Assembly: GCA_037440065.1 (NCBI GenBank) | Contig: JBBIUV010000018.1 | Location: 354,676-418,675, forward strand | DNA length: 64,000 nt | Direction of reading: 5' to 3' | From: UBA1563 sp037440065 | GTDB taxonomy: Bacteria > Bacteroidota > Ignavibacteria > Ignavibacteriales > Ignavibacteriaceae | Shown here: positions 56,901-64,000 of the stretch, piece by piece | Numbering within the stretch: position 1 is the stretch's first letter | How the letters are laid out: the number at the start of each line of letters is the position of its first letter | The notes under the pieces: generated by a model | The model's database searches: none | What the model was told of the DNA's origin: nothing | Seen by the model: only the letters and a program-made list of their open reading frames with translations | Program-made: the position numbers and the translations under genes

Positions 56901-57032
56901 CCCGGAGAAGGCGCTCTTTCTTGGAACTTAGTGTCTGAAGATGGAATGGACATTGCCTACGGAATATATGTCTACCATGTAAAAGCTGAAGGCATCGGCG
57001 AACATATTGGTAAATTTGCGGTAATTAAATAA
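53913..57032 (+). CDS. Large secreted protein with Asp-rich calcium-like repeats and VPNPY-type C-terminal domain
   Basis: The 1039-residue protein has an AGGAGAAA ribosome site and a signal peptide ending TLFAQ. The N-terminal half is rich in Trp and Tyr and has no catalytic motif I recognise. An Asp-rich block (about 311-395; GIDDDEDGMVDEKRDDGID, NDHDWV, DVNNDGHWDP, TDKDESDQ) resembles thrombospondin type 3 or dockerin calcium sites. A FnIII-like region follows (about 500-670; GETYYYAVVSYD). The last 100 residues (VPNPYLGAASWE, LPAKCEIKIYTMSGYLVKTL, GIYVYHVKAEG, GKFAVIK) form a C-terminal domain distinct from the YPNPFNP type but with the same plan. It lies between the receptor and the PorV-like gene, so it may be a surface partner of the receptor, filling the place of SusD. 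That role is speculative. Confidence 0.85.
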   Translation: MKNKTLILLLFLFGGLTLFAQVDPQVQLYRDDQRGNFKYEKESIMDGNLVRTLFKNTTEVAHWPFQPSGEWPKGSGHPYIDGVTVLIAGQVTAANGQVIHPVEASYREEMDVDPVTGEIWGLEPLPGYANASSTKPAMSIDRNSWPSVWPKATFRWDYPAADAERWNGHWYGYFGLDQKNADFETFFVVDDNRDGEFRRAPYSYFPIKSDTLWGGLGVRVEVRGFQWSHVLAEDIIFWHYDIVNVSDTDYDSTCFGFYSDPGVGGPSSGGDDVRYDKYLDLTYAWDHQGKGIPGNWVTGYYGYAYLESPGNSTNGIDDDEDGMVDEKRDDGIDNDHDWVPYLDVNNDGHWDPLTEPVNNDVGKDGVGPYDPQYTIADEGEGDGLPTDGEPNFDKTDKDESDQIGLNAVSLVELAKTPNNPWPKWDDTVWKKMLEGFADTSIQNTNVNIVFSSGPFPLKRGLRERYSMALVFGSDKEDMIFNKVTVQQIYNANYNFSKPPITPHVTAVAGDKKVFLYWDNKAEESRDPFLGFEYDQFGNRMGFKKDFEGYLVYKSREPEFQDIKVVTDSKGSPKFWKPIAQFDKVDSIFGPDPIGVNGARFWRGSESGLQNSYVDTDVKNGETYYYAVVSYDMGDPKFGTSGLQPSECTKVISVDYAGNLQFVDVNCAVVKPNAPSAGYVPPQINGNLDQVTSGIGTGSLIVNVLNPNEIINGAAYTVKFKSDSLLYRYSTKSYDVIRSYQGVDSTVASGVDSTFFGLSKMSPPFDGISVTVDSDTGINLDIMRSGWVKGASTAYLVPSQNTSSIGTKWAADYEIEFYDHIVDTTDLKEGAYVVIPINYKIRNITQGHYVKIAMADPDKSGTVTLGDEIKILETKGTKSAIVWDIHYSVNPFTSNPVDPAPGDVFRIATTRPFYLNDSFVFTTKTASLSGEKAKTDLAKISVVPNPYLGAASWEKRNLNFTGRGERKIDFINLPAKCEIKIYTMSGYLVKTLSKDSAPGEGALSWNLVSEDGMDIAYGIYVYHVKAEGIGEHIGKFAVIK

Positions 57033-57045
57033 GGTGGAACTAACT

Positions 57046-58071
57046 ATGAAAACATTAATAAAACTTACGATTCTTTTATTCATTGTTGTTGGAAACACCT
57101 TTTCTCAATCAGTTAAAGATGTTTCAAAAAAAGGAACGGTTGCCGCTCCTTTCCTTTCAATCAGTCAGGGTGCTAGGGCAACCGGAATGGGAAGCGCTTA
57201 TGTTTCCCTCTCAGATGATGCGAGTGCCATTTATTGGAATCCTGCAGGGCTTGCCAAACTCCAGGGTAGCGGTGCAATGTTCGATAGAACATCGTGGATT
57301 GCAGACGTTAATTATAACTTTGTCTCCGGCTACATTAACCTTGGCGATATGGGAACTTTAGGGTTGAGTTTTACCTCTTCAGAATATGGAGATATGAAGG
57401 TAACGACTATCGATCAACCAGATGGAACTGGTGAACTCTTCTCTGCTACTGACGCCGTCTTTGCAGTATCTTACGCAATGAACTTAACTGATAATTTTGC
57501 AATTGGATTTACTCCTAAAATTGTTTACCAATCAATCTGGAAAATGAATGCCGCTGCTATCGCATTGGATTTAGGAGTTCAATACGTTACTCCGTTTGAT
57601 GGAATTATCTTAGGAATGTCAATCTCTAATTTCGGAACAAAAATGAGATTGTCTGGAACTTCAAATCTTGTTCTTCTCGATCTCGATCAGACAACTTCAG
57701 GGAATAATGATAAAATCCCCGGAAATATTCAGACTGATGATTGGGCTCTTCCACTCAACTTTAGAGTAGGTCTCGGTTACAGTTTCCACATTACCGATGA
57801 AAATAAAATTACAGTTGCACTTGATGCATTACATCCAAGTGATAATTTTGAAAGTATTAACGCCGGTGCTGAATATGCTTATAATGATTTTCTTTTCCTC
57901 CGTGGAGGATATAAATCGTTATTCCTCGAAACTTCCGAAGAGTCTTTTACGCTCGGATTTGGTGTCAAGCAAGCATTGTTAAATAATCTCGCATTAAAAT
58001 TTGATTATGCTTATCAAGATTTCGGAAGTCTCACAAATATTCAGAAATTTACTATTGGCATAGTTTTCTAG
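57046..58071 (+). CDS. PorV/PorQ-family outer-membrane protein
   Basis: The 341-residue protein has a signal peptide (KTLIKLTILLFIVVGNTFSQ). The family signature follows at about 36-70: PFLSISQGARATGMGSAYVS, then DDASAIYWNPAGLA. The rest is FadL-like beta-barrel strands. PorV shuttles T9SS cargo to the cell surface; PorQ-type and other paralogues are common in Ignavibacteria and their cargo is mostly unknown. I chose the ATG at 57046 because AAGGTGG lies 8 bp upstream; an earlier GTG at 57034 is inside that ribosome site. It begins 13 bp after the secreted protein's stop, so the two are co-translated. I infer that it helps export or anchor that product, possibly together with the receptor. 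Confidence 0.92.
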   Translation: MKTLIKLTILLFIVVGNTFSQSVKDVSKKGTVAAPFLSISQGARATGMGSAYVSLSDDASAIYWNPAGLAKLQGSGAMFDRTSWIADVNYNFVSGYINLGDMGTLGLSFTSSEYGDMKVTTIDQPDGTGELFSATDAVFAVSYAMNLTDNFAIGFTPKIVYQSIWKMNAAAIALDLGVQYVTPFDGIILGMSISNFGTKMRLSGTSNLVLLDLDQTTSGNNDKIPGNIQTDDWALPLNFRVGLGYSFHITDENKITVALDALHPSDNFESINAGAEYAYNDFLFLRGGYKSLFLETSEESFTLGFGVKQALLNNLALKFDYAYQDFGSLTNIQKFTIGIVF

Positions 58072-58082
58072 ATCTTCCTGTT

Positions 58083-58113
58083 AAGGCGCACTTAAAAACG
58101 TGCGCCTTTCTTT
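58083..58113 (+). terminator. Rho-independent terminator of the receptor operon
   Basis: AAGGCGCAC (58083-58091) pairs perfectly with GTGCGCCTT (58100-58108), loop 8 nt, then TCTTT. It lies 11 bp past the PorV-like stop. Confidence 0.88.
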
Positions 58114-58138
58114 ATCAATCATTTCCAATGGTGCATTT

Positions 58139-59941
58139 ATGAAAAGCCTTATCTTTCTTCCATTCGTTTTTTTACTACTCGTTCAAAGTTTTGGATTTGC
58201 AAGAACTTATAAAGGTGCTGAGTACCGAACCAAGGACGCTTTTACTTATGGAAGATTTGAAACAAGAATGAAAACTTCCGGAAAAGAAGGAATGCTTACT
58301 TCGTTTTTTACCTATCATGAAATAACAAGCGTTTTGGATTGGAACGAAATTGATATTGAAATTTTAGGGCGGTATGCCAATGATGTGCAATTCAATCCGA
58401 TAACAAAAGGGCAAGTTAATCATGTAAGTCATGCATTAACCGATTTTAATCCAGCGCTTGATTATCACGATTATGGATTTGAGTGGACACCGGAATATGT
58501 TGCATGGTTCATAGACGGAAAAGAAGTTCACCGGCAGACCGGAGCTCATATTCAAACTCTCGATCTTCCGCAAAAAATTATGATGAACGTTTGGAATCCA
58601 GATTATCCTAATTGGGTTGGTGCATGGAGTGATAAAATCCTCCCTTCATTTTCTTTTTACGACTGGGTCAAATATTCAGCGTACACTCCCGGCAGCGGCA
58701 ATTACGGAACAAATAATAATTTCACACTTCAATGGACAGATGAATTAGATTCTTTTGACACTACTCGCTGGGAAAAAGGTGTCCATACGTTCGGTGGAAA
58801 TAACTGTGATTTTATCGAAGAAAATGTAATCTTCGAAAATGGGAAGATGATTCTTGCGTTAACTGATAACGTTACTTTAGGATACAAAGACATTAAAGGA
58901 CCAGCTCCTATCTGGGCAAGAGCTGAGAAAAATAGAGTAACCATATTTTTTTCAGAAGAATTAAATGTAGTGAACGCTTCAAATAAAGCAAATTATTCCA
59001 TCCCGGGGATTACGATTCAATCAGCGAAAATTAAAGGCGATAACCGCACAGTGGAGCTTGCCACATCGGATATTAATTTATCTTCATCATATAACGTCAT
59101 TGTATTAAACCAAAAAGATGGCTTTGGAAATTCGAGTTCTGCGGCAGCAATAACAATGCAGAATGTTCATCCTCTTACCTTCCCATTAAAAGTAAATATC
59201 GGTGGTTCTGCGACGGGGGATTTTCTTGCTGATCAAGAGTTTAGTGAAAAAGTTGAATACGGATTTATGTCAGGTACCGAAAGAGCGTTCCCCCCTGATA
59301 TGGTTGTTGCTAATTCCAACGGAGATTCTGTTTATCATTCTGAGAGGAGTGATTTTCCTACCTATCGAGTTAGAGTTCCCAACGGTATTTATAAAGTTAC
59401 GATGATGTTTTCCGAAAATTATTACGATGCCCCTGGAAAACGATTGTTTGATGTTTTGGTTGAAAATAAAATCATAGAGGCAAATCTAGATCTTTTTGCA
59501 AAAGCTGGAGTGAACTCAGCGTATAAGCTTACAGTAGTTACAGAAGTGCTTGATGAAATACTTGATCTTTATTTTCAAGTAAAAGTGGGCACAAATATTA
59601 TTAACGGACTCATCGTTGAACAGCTATCAGTTGGGATTAAGGAAGAGGGGTTTTTGTTTCCCCAAAAGTTTATGATGGAACAAAATTATCCAAATCCTTT
59701 TAACGGAATGACAACGATAAAGTTTCATCTTCCGAAGAATGAACAGGTCTCATTTCACGTCTATAATCTTTTAGGAGAAAATATCTTTACTAAAGATTTG
59801 GGGGAGATGCAGCAAGGCATGCATCAGTTCATTTGGAATACGGAAGATAATTCTAAAAAGCAATTATCTTCCGGGATTTATTTCTATCAAATTAAAGGGG
59901 ATAAAATTTCCGACATTAAAAAACTTGTTCTTCTAAAATAG
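58139..59941 (+). CDS. Circularly permuted GH16 glucanase with Ig-like, malectin-like and T9SS domains
   Basis: The ATG at 58139 is used because an earlier GTG at 58100 lies in the preceding terminator; it gives a signal peptide ending QSFGFA. The 600-residue protein starts its catalytic domain directly at GAEYRTKDAFTYGRFETRMK, reaches the catalytic triad E70-I-D72-I-E74 (WNEIDIEILG), and ends with the segment that normally opens a lichenase (FTLQWTDELDSFD ... NVIFENGKMILAL, about 195-245). This order is the natural circular permutation known from the Fibrobacter succinogenes 1,3-1,4-beta-glucanase. An Ig-like domain (about 250-350), a malectin-like sugar-binding domain (about 358-505) and a T9SS domain (YPNPFNGMTTIKF, KKLVLLK) follow. 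Likely activity: secreted mixed-linkage beta-glucanase. Confidence 0.93.
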   Translation: MKSLIFLPFVFLLLVQSFGFARTYKGAEYRTKDAFTYGRFETRMKTSGKEGMLTSFFTYHEITSVLDWNEIDIEILGRYANDVQFNPITKGQVNHVSHALTDFNPALDYHDYGFEWTPEYVAWFIDGKEVHRQTGAHIQTLDLPQKIMMNVWNPDYPNWVGAWSDKILPSFSFYDWVKYSAYTPGSGNYGTNNNFTLQWTDELDSFDTTRWEKGVHTFGGNNCDFIEENVIFENGKMILALTDNVTLGYKDIKGPAPIWARAEKNRVTIFFSEELNVVNASNKANYSIPGITIQSAKIKGDNRTVELATSDINLSSSYNVIVLNQKDGFGNSSSAAAITMQNVHPLTFPLKVNIGGSATGDFLADQEFSEKVEYGFMSGTERAFPPDMVVANSNGDSVYHSERSDFPTYRVRVPNGIYKVTMMFSENYYDAPGKRLFDVLVENKIIEANLDLFAKAGVNSAYKLTVVTEVLDEILDLYFQVKVGTNIINGLIVEQLSVGIKEEGFLFPQKFMMEQNYPNPFNGMTTIKFHLPKNEQVSFHVYNLLGENIFTKDLGEMQQGMHQFIWNTEDNSKKQLSSGIYFYQIKGDKISDIKKLVLLK

Positions 59942-59987
59942 AACAGTATCCGATAATTAAAATTTAAAATCCTTTTCTCTTAAAGTC

Positions 59988-61325
59988 TCATCGTCCCAAA
60001 GTCTTTTTCGCATCAATTCTTTTTGTTACAAATCCATAGACAAATAGTGCAATTGCTGATGTTGATCCGATAGCGGTAAAATAATACCAGATATAATGAG
60101 CGTGAAGATAAGCAGTGGGAAGTTGTGCTGCGGTTAATGTTGCCGGATCGGGACAATAGGCGGTTAATAAGTAACCAGAAAGTCCAAATCCCAATAAAGA
60201 TGCAAGAAACGTATGCAGGTGTGAAAAACCAAGGTATAAACCTTCTTCACCTTTTGGAGCCTGTAAAGAAAAAAATTCTAGATAGCGGGGGGAAATAAAA
60301 CATTCAGCCAAACCTTGGATAGCAATTCCAGCTATTAGAACTACAGTTATTGGATGCAATGAGAATAATCCGAAAACAGAAATTGAATCACCCGTAATTG
60401 TAATTAACACAGAGCTTAACGCCATTGTTGTTGCCGATAATGGCATGAGGAGCATTCCGATACTCATGGAGGTTATGGACTTGACTTTCCGCATGAGATG
60501 AGTGATGAGTACAACCATCGTCATTACCACAAAGGGATTTACATTTGCGATCCATTCAGGTGAAGCATTCTTTCCAACTAAACGTAAAACATACTTAGGC
60601 ATTGTTGCATACATTTGATGTTGAATGATCCAGAATCCGGTGACGATCAAAATAAGTGTAAGAAGCCGGATGTTTGTAGCCACTTTAATAAAGCTTCTCC
60701 AAACTTCTTTAACATTTTTTCCTTCACCGTTGACATCGACATTTTTATAAAATAAAAACACAGAGACTAGAGCAATAAAAGACATCGCAGCTGAGAAAAA
60801 ATTTATTGACTCTAGTCCTAAATTTATACGAAGTGGATAAGCAATTGTTTTACCGAAAAAAGCTCCGACGTTTACAATTCCGTAAAAAATTGAATAAGCC
60901 TTTGCTCTTGTCGCTTCAGTAGAAGTTTTAGCAACCGTACCGGTAATAATGGATTTAACAAACGAACCACCGATCATCAAAATAACAATCGCCGGAACAA
61001 CGATCGGTTTGTATGGTAATGCCCCAAGCGTAAAATATCCGATCGTTAGGAGTGAGAACGCTAGAATAATTGCTTTTCGAAATCCGATTTTATCCGCCAA
61101 AGCACCTGTGAAAGGGGGAAGGAAGTAGAGCCCTGCAGAAAAAAATCCACCGATCCATGCAGCCCAGATATCATCAAAACCAACAACATTGGTTAAATAG
61201 AGTGTTATGGCTATAAAGACGGCATAGTAAGCTGCCCGTTCGAAAAGTTCAACAGCGTTAGCGGTCCAAAATGCCTTCGGGAAATTCCAAGTTCCGGTTT
61301 TGGATGAATTCACAATTAGCTCCAT
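59988..61325 (-). CDS. MFS transporter, POT/PTR2-like
   Basis: The 445-residue protein has about 12 predicted membrane helices. The first helix carries ELFERAAYYAVFIAITLYL, matching the E-x-x-E-R-x-x-Y-Y signature of proton-coupled oligopeptide transporters, followed by GALADKIGFRKAIIL, the MFS A-type loop. Peptides are the classical substrates of this family, but remote bacterial members are untested, so sugar or other solute uptake cannot be excluded. It is convergent to the GH16 gene (46-bp gap) and divergent to the cytochrome gene. The length is slightly short for POT proteins (about 450-500). No sign of truncation is seen. Confidence 0.85.
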   Translation of the reverse strand: MELIVNSSKTGTWNFPKAFWTANAVELFERAAYYAVFIAITLYLTNVVGFDDIWAAWIGGFFSAGLYFLPPFTGALADKIGFRKAIILAFSLLTIGYFTLGALPYKPIVVPAIVILMIGGSFVKSIITGTVAKTSTEATRAKAYSIFYGIVNVGAFFGKTIAYPLRINLGLESINFFSAAMSFIALVSVFLFYKNVDVNGEGKNVKEVWRSFIKVATNIRLLTLILIVTGFWIIQHQMYATMPKYVLRLVGKNASPEWIANVNPFVVMTMVVLITHLMRKVKSITSMSIGMLLMPLSATTMALSSVLITITGDSISVFGLFSLHPITVVLIAGIAIQGLAECFISPRYLEFFSLQAPKGEEGLYLGFSHLHTFLASLLGFGLSGYLLTAYCPDPATLTAAQLPTAYLHAHYIWYYFTAIGSTSAIALFVYGFVTKRIDAKKTLGR

Positions 61326-61665
61326 AATAATTGAAAAGACAAATATAAGTATTTGTGCAAAACAGAAGACAAAATGTTTCTCATTTTTTTAATAATCTAA
61401 GCGCTCAAATTTTAGGAGAGACAATTGCACTTCCTAAGATCCAGAAGAAGATAACACCTCCAAAACATTTACGTACATAAGCATTAATTGTTAAGGTTAA
61501 GCATTCTTTGATGATAGAAAAATATTCCCGAAATCAGATTATTAAATAAACACTATTATTATTTATAAGAAATAGTGGACTTTTAACATTTTTATTTGTG
61601 GAACATTATTTGTTACATTTACAACGTAATTAACAATTATTTCAAATTACTGAAAGAGGACATTT
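61326..61665. other. Divergent intergenic region, 340 bp
   Basis: The region must hold promoters for the MFS gene (minus) and the cytochrome gene (plus). A weak sigma-54-like TGGAAC-N5-TTGTT string lies at 61599-61614, and an AGAGGA ribosome site lies at 61655-61660. No ORF, tRNA or clear hairpin is seen. Confidence 0.5.
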
Positions 61666-64000
61666 ATGAAACGATTTTTACGTTTTTCTTTACTCGCACT
61701 CTTCGTAGCTACTTTAGCCTATCCGCAAGCGGTTAGTGTTAAACGTTTAGCTAAATCTCCGCTTACTCTAGGTCTCAGTTCTTCCACAGCTACCACATGG
61801 CCCGTGTCAAGTGGTCTTCGTGTAGTTGCAAAAGGACAAACAGTTTATTTCTCGGCTGATACAACCGGTTCAGGCGCTACTGCTGTTACATCATTTGCTT
61901 GGACTTTAACTTCTAAACCAGGCGGATCAACTGCTGCTTTGGATACTGTTGATAAACAAACTACTAAACTTGTTGTTGATGCACTCGGTCAATACATTGT
62001 TTCTGTTAGTGTTAACGGTGGTGCCAAAACTGCTCTCGATACGATATGGGTTAATACCTATATGGGTTTACCTAAAGCAGGTATGAGCTGTTTAACTTGC
62101 CATCCAAGTCAATCATCATATTTAAAAACTAACCACTCAACTATGTATGAAAGAGGTATTAAAGGAACTCTCTCTGTTAGTACAAGTTATGAAGCATCTT
62201 ACGGCACATATTGCGTAAAATGCCACACTACCGGTTGGGAAAAAAATGCTGCTAATGGAAACTTTGCAAATGCAGCTTACACTACTGGATGGGATACTAC
62301 TTGGTATCAAACTGGTGTAGATTCAATGAACGCAGCAAAGACAACTGCATACTTCAAACCAAACGATCCAATTCGTTGGAACTTGATGAACAATAATTAT
62401 CCTACTGTTGCAAAAGTTGCTTCTATTACTTGCGAATCTTGCCACGGTGCTGGAAACGAACACTTAGGCGACAAAACCAAAATTGGTAAAAGTGTTGATG
62501 CTGGTGTTTGCGGTCAATGTCATGAAAAATCAACGACAAAGGGACCATTCGCTACCTGGGCAAAATCAACGCACTCTAACATGTTAATTAGCAAGGGTGC
62601 TTCAAAAACTTCAACAGGCTGCTTCCCATGCCATAGTGGTGCAGCTTTTGTTAAATTTACAAACAACAAAACTACTCCTAACTACGCTCTTTCAGATTTC
62701 TTCCCGTCTGTATCATGCGCAACTTGCCACGATCCACACGATGCAACAAATCCAAGACAATTAAGAACAATGTCACTTGATTCATTAACAAACGGAGCTA
62801 AACCCCCTGTAGGTGTTGGTGGAATGGGTGTTCTTTGTATGAATTGTCATCATAGCCGTTATGATAATACAGCTAAAGTTCAATTAGCTAAAGATATTTT
62901 AACTAAAGTAACCCCGGGTGCTTTCCCATCATTTAGCACTCATGAAGGTTTCCAGGGAGATGTTTATCTAGGTTTGAACTTCAATAACATTGGAGGAAGA
63001 TTGACATTCTTAGCTGGAACAATGAGTCACGACGGAGTTGCTGATGCTTGCGTTACTTGCCATATGGCTCAACCTGTAGGAAGCGTTGATGCAACTGCAG
63101 ATCACTCAATGAAAATGGTGGATTTAAATGGTAATGATAAAGTTACTGCATGTAGATCATGCCATGGCAACATTAATTCGTTTGAAGATATTAAAGGGTC
63201 GGATTACGATGGTGACGGAGTTCTTGAAGGGACAATGGTTGAAGTTGATGGTTTGATGGCTAACTTGAAATCATTACTTGATACTACATATTCTGCAACA
63301 ACAGGACTTTGGACTATTTCCAACTCAAAAGCTGACTCAGCAAGAATTGTAGCAAATCCTGCTTTCCCAAGAAACCTTGATGGTATTTACAATTATCGTT
63401 GGGTAGAAAACGACTTAAGCCGTGGTGCTCATAATCCGAAATTAATTGTACAACTTCTTCAATACACTTATCTCTGGGTTAAATACGGAATTACTCCTGT
63501 TGAATTAAGTTCATTCACTGCTGCAGTTAACAATAACGTTGTTACCTTACAATGGCAGACAGCTACTGAAAAGAATAACAAAGGTTTTGAAGTTCAACGC
63601 AAAATCGGAAACAAATGGGAAACCATTAGTTTCGTAAACGGTAGAGGAACGACAACCGAAATCAGCAAATACAGCTACTCAGATAATTTATCTAAATTGA
63701 ATGTAACTGGAAATGTTTCGTACAGATTGCGTCAAGTTGATTTTGATGGAACCTCAGTTCTTACAAAAGAAGTGAACGTAAACTTTACCTCAGCACCAAA
63801 ATCATTTAGTTTGTCACAAAACTATCCGAATCCGTTCAACCCATCAACGACAATTCGTTATGCGTTACCGTTTGATAGTAATGTTAAGATCTCAATCTAC
63901 AAAGTAACCGGTGAATTAGTAAAAGTTCTCGTAAGCGGAACAAAGACAGCCGGCAACTATGAAGTAACGATGAATACTGCACATGAAAATGTAGAGTTCT
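61666..64000 (+). CDS. Secreted nine-haem c-type cytochrome with T9SS sorting domain (truncated by window end)
   Basis: The frame is open to the right edge, 778 residues visible. A signal peptide ends LAYPQ, and an Ig or PKD-like domain follows (about 28-132; GQTVYFSADTTGSGATAV). Nine CXXCH haem-binding motifs start at C142, C183, C256, C282, C319, C351, C391, C462 and C496, with spacer histidines that may be distal ligands (CMNCHH). A FnIII-like domain (about 610-705; VELSSFTAAVN, ATEKNNKGFEV) like that of 26952 leads into a T9SS domain (YPNPFNPSTTIRY), whose end is outside the window. The combination of multihaem c with T9SS targeting points to extracellular or surface electron transfer. 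The partner and acceptor are unknown. A strong AAAGAGGA ribosome site precedes the ATG. Confidence 0.93.
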   Translation, partial: MKRFLRFSLLALFVATLAYPQAVSVKRLAKSPLTLGLSSSTATTWPVSSGLRVVAKGQTVYFSADTTGSGATAVTSFAWTLTSKPGGSTAALDTVDKQTTKLVVDALGQYIVSVSVNGGAKTALDTIWVNTYMGLPKAGMSCLTCHPSQSSYLKTNHSTMYERGIKGTLSVSTSYEASYGTYCVKCHTTGWEKNAANGNFANAAYTTGWDTTWYQTGVDSMNAAKTTAYFKPNDPIRWNLMNNNYPTVAKVASITCESCHGAGNEHLGDKTKIGKSVDAGVCGQCHEKSTTKGPFATWAKSTHSNMLISKGASKTSTGCFPCHSGAAFVKFTNNKTTPNYALSDFFPSVSCATCHDPHDATNPRQLRTMSLDSLTNGAKPPVGVGGMGVLCMNCHHSRYDNTAKVQLAKDILTKVTPGAFPSFSTHEGFQGDVYLGLNFNNIGGRLTFLAGTMSHDGVADACVTCHMAQPVGSVDATADHSMKMVDLNGNDKVTACRSCHGNINSFEDIKGSDYDGDGVLEGTMVEVDGLMANLKSLLDTTYSATTGLWTISNSKADSARIVANPAFPRNLDGIYNYRWVENDLSRGAHNPKLIVQLLQYTYLWVKYGITPVELSSFTAAVNNNVVTLQWQTATEKNNKGFEVQRKIGNKWETISFVNGRGTTTEISKYSYSDNLSKLNVTGNVSYRLRQVDFDGTSVLTKEVNVNFTSAPKSFSLSQNYPNPFNPSTTIRYALPFDSNVKISIYKVTGELVKVLVSGTKTAGNYEVTMNTAHENVEF

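Noticed and set aside
57034..57045. Upstream GTG start for the PorV-like gene
   Set aside because: It falls in the AAGGTGG ribosome site. The ATG at 57046 is correctly spaced.
58100..58138. Upstream GTG start for the GH16 gene
   Set aside because: The GTG is the right arm of a Rho-independent terminator. The ATG at 58139 begins a proper signal peptide.

Overview
The window looks like chromosome from a member of the Ignavibacteria (Bacteroidota/Chlorobiota side of the FCB group). I infer this from the low-GC coding sequence, the many secreted proteins ending in a type IX secretion (T9SS) sorting domain of the form YPNPFNP...GKEVATLVN...SGIYFYKL...KK.LLLK, the PorV/PorQ-family outer-membrane protein, the PNGGE-repeat surface proteins, and the half-sized two-component propeller kinase. 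Eleven proteins carry this sorting domain, and a twelfth (53913-57032) has a related VPNPY-type end. I see no rRNA, tRNA, CRISPR array, phage or insertion sequence.

Layout. 1-11863 (minus strand): two giant tandem surface proteins built from PNGGE modules and LamG domains; the first runs off the left edge. 12554-18771 (plus): a four-gene unit of a SurA-like periplasmic foldase, a solute-binding protein with no ABC transporter, a histidine kinase and a sigma-54 response regulator. 19034-22813: a GH2 glycosidase and an SGNH esterase. 22816-26660: a propeller sensor kinase and a LuxR-type regulator. 26952-38596: a run of secreted LamG/CBM proteins, a metallophosphatase, a second SGNH esterase, an EEP-family phosphohydrolase and a GDPD phosphodiesterase. 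38700-41363: a GH127 glycosidase. 41371-46478 (minus): a hybrid kinase and a PAS-only partner. 46867-48486: an SSS symporter behind a sigma-54-like promoter. 48579-51077: a CBM-type secreted protein. 51166-58071: a TonB receptor, a large secreted protein and a PorV-like protein. 58139-59941: a circularly permuted GH16 glucanase. 59988-61325 (minus): a POT-like MFS transporter. 61666-end: a nine-haem cytochrome with a T9SS tail.

Taken together this resembles a saccharolytic, PUL-like region without a SusD homologue. Secreted glycosidases (GH2, GH16, GH127), esterases and phosphoesterases would attack a decorated polysaccharide. CBM, LamG and malectin domains would hold the substrate. The TonB receptor and the SSS and MFS carriers would import products, and three sensor systems would control expression. 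The shared substrate is an inference; the enzyme families are clear from sequence. The most distinctive items are the Fibrobacter-type circular permutation of GH16, a near-perfect 20-bp palindrome duplicated upstream of two paralogous LamG transcription units, the orphan solute-binding protein fused into a sigma-54 sensory operon, and a multihaem cytochrome routed through T9SS.
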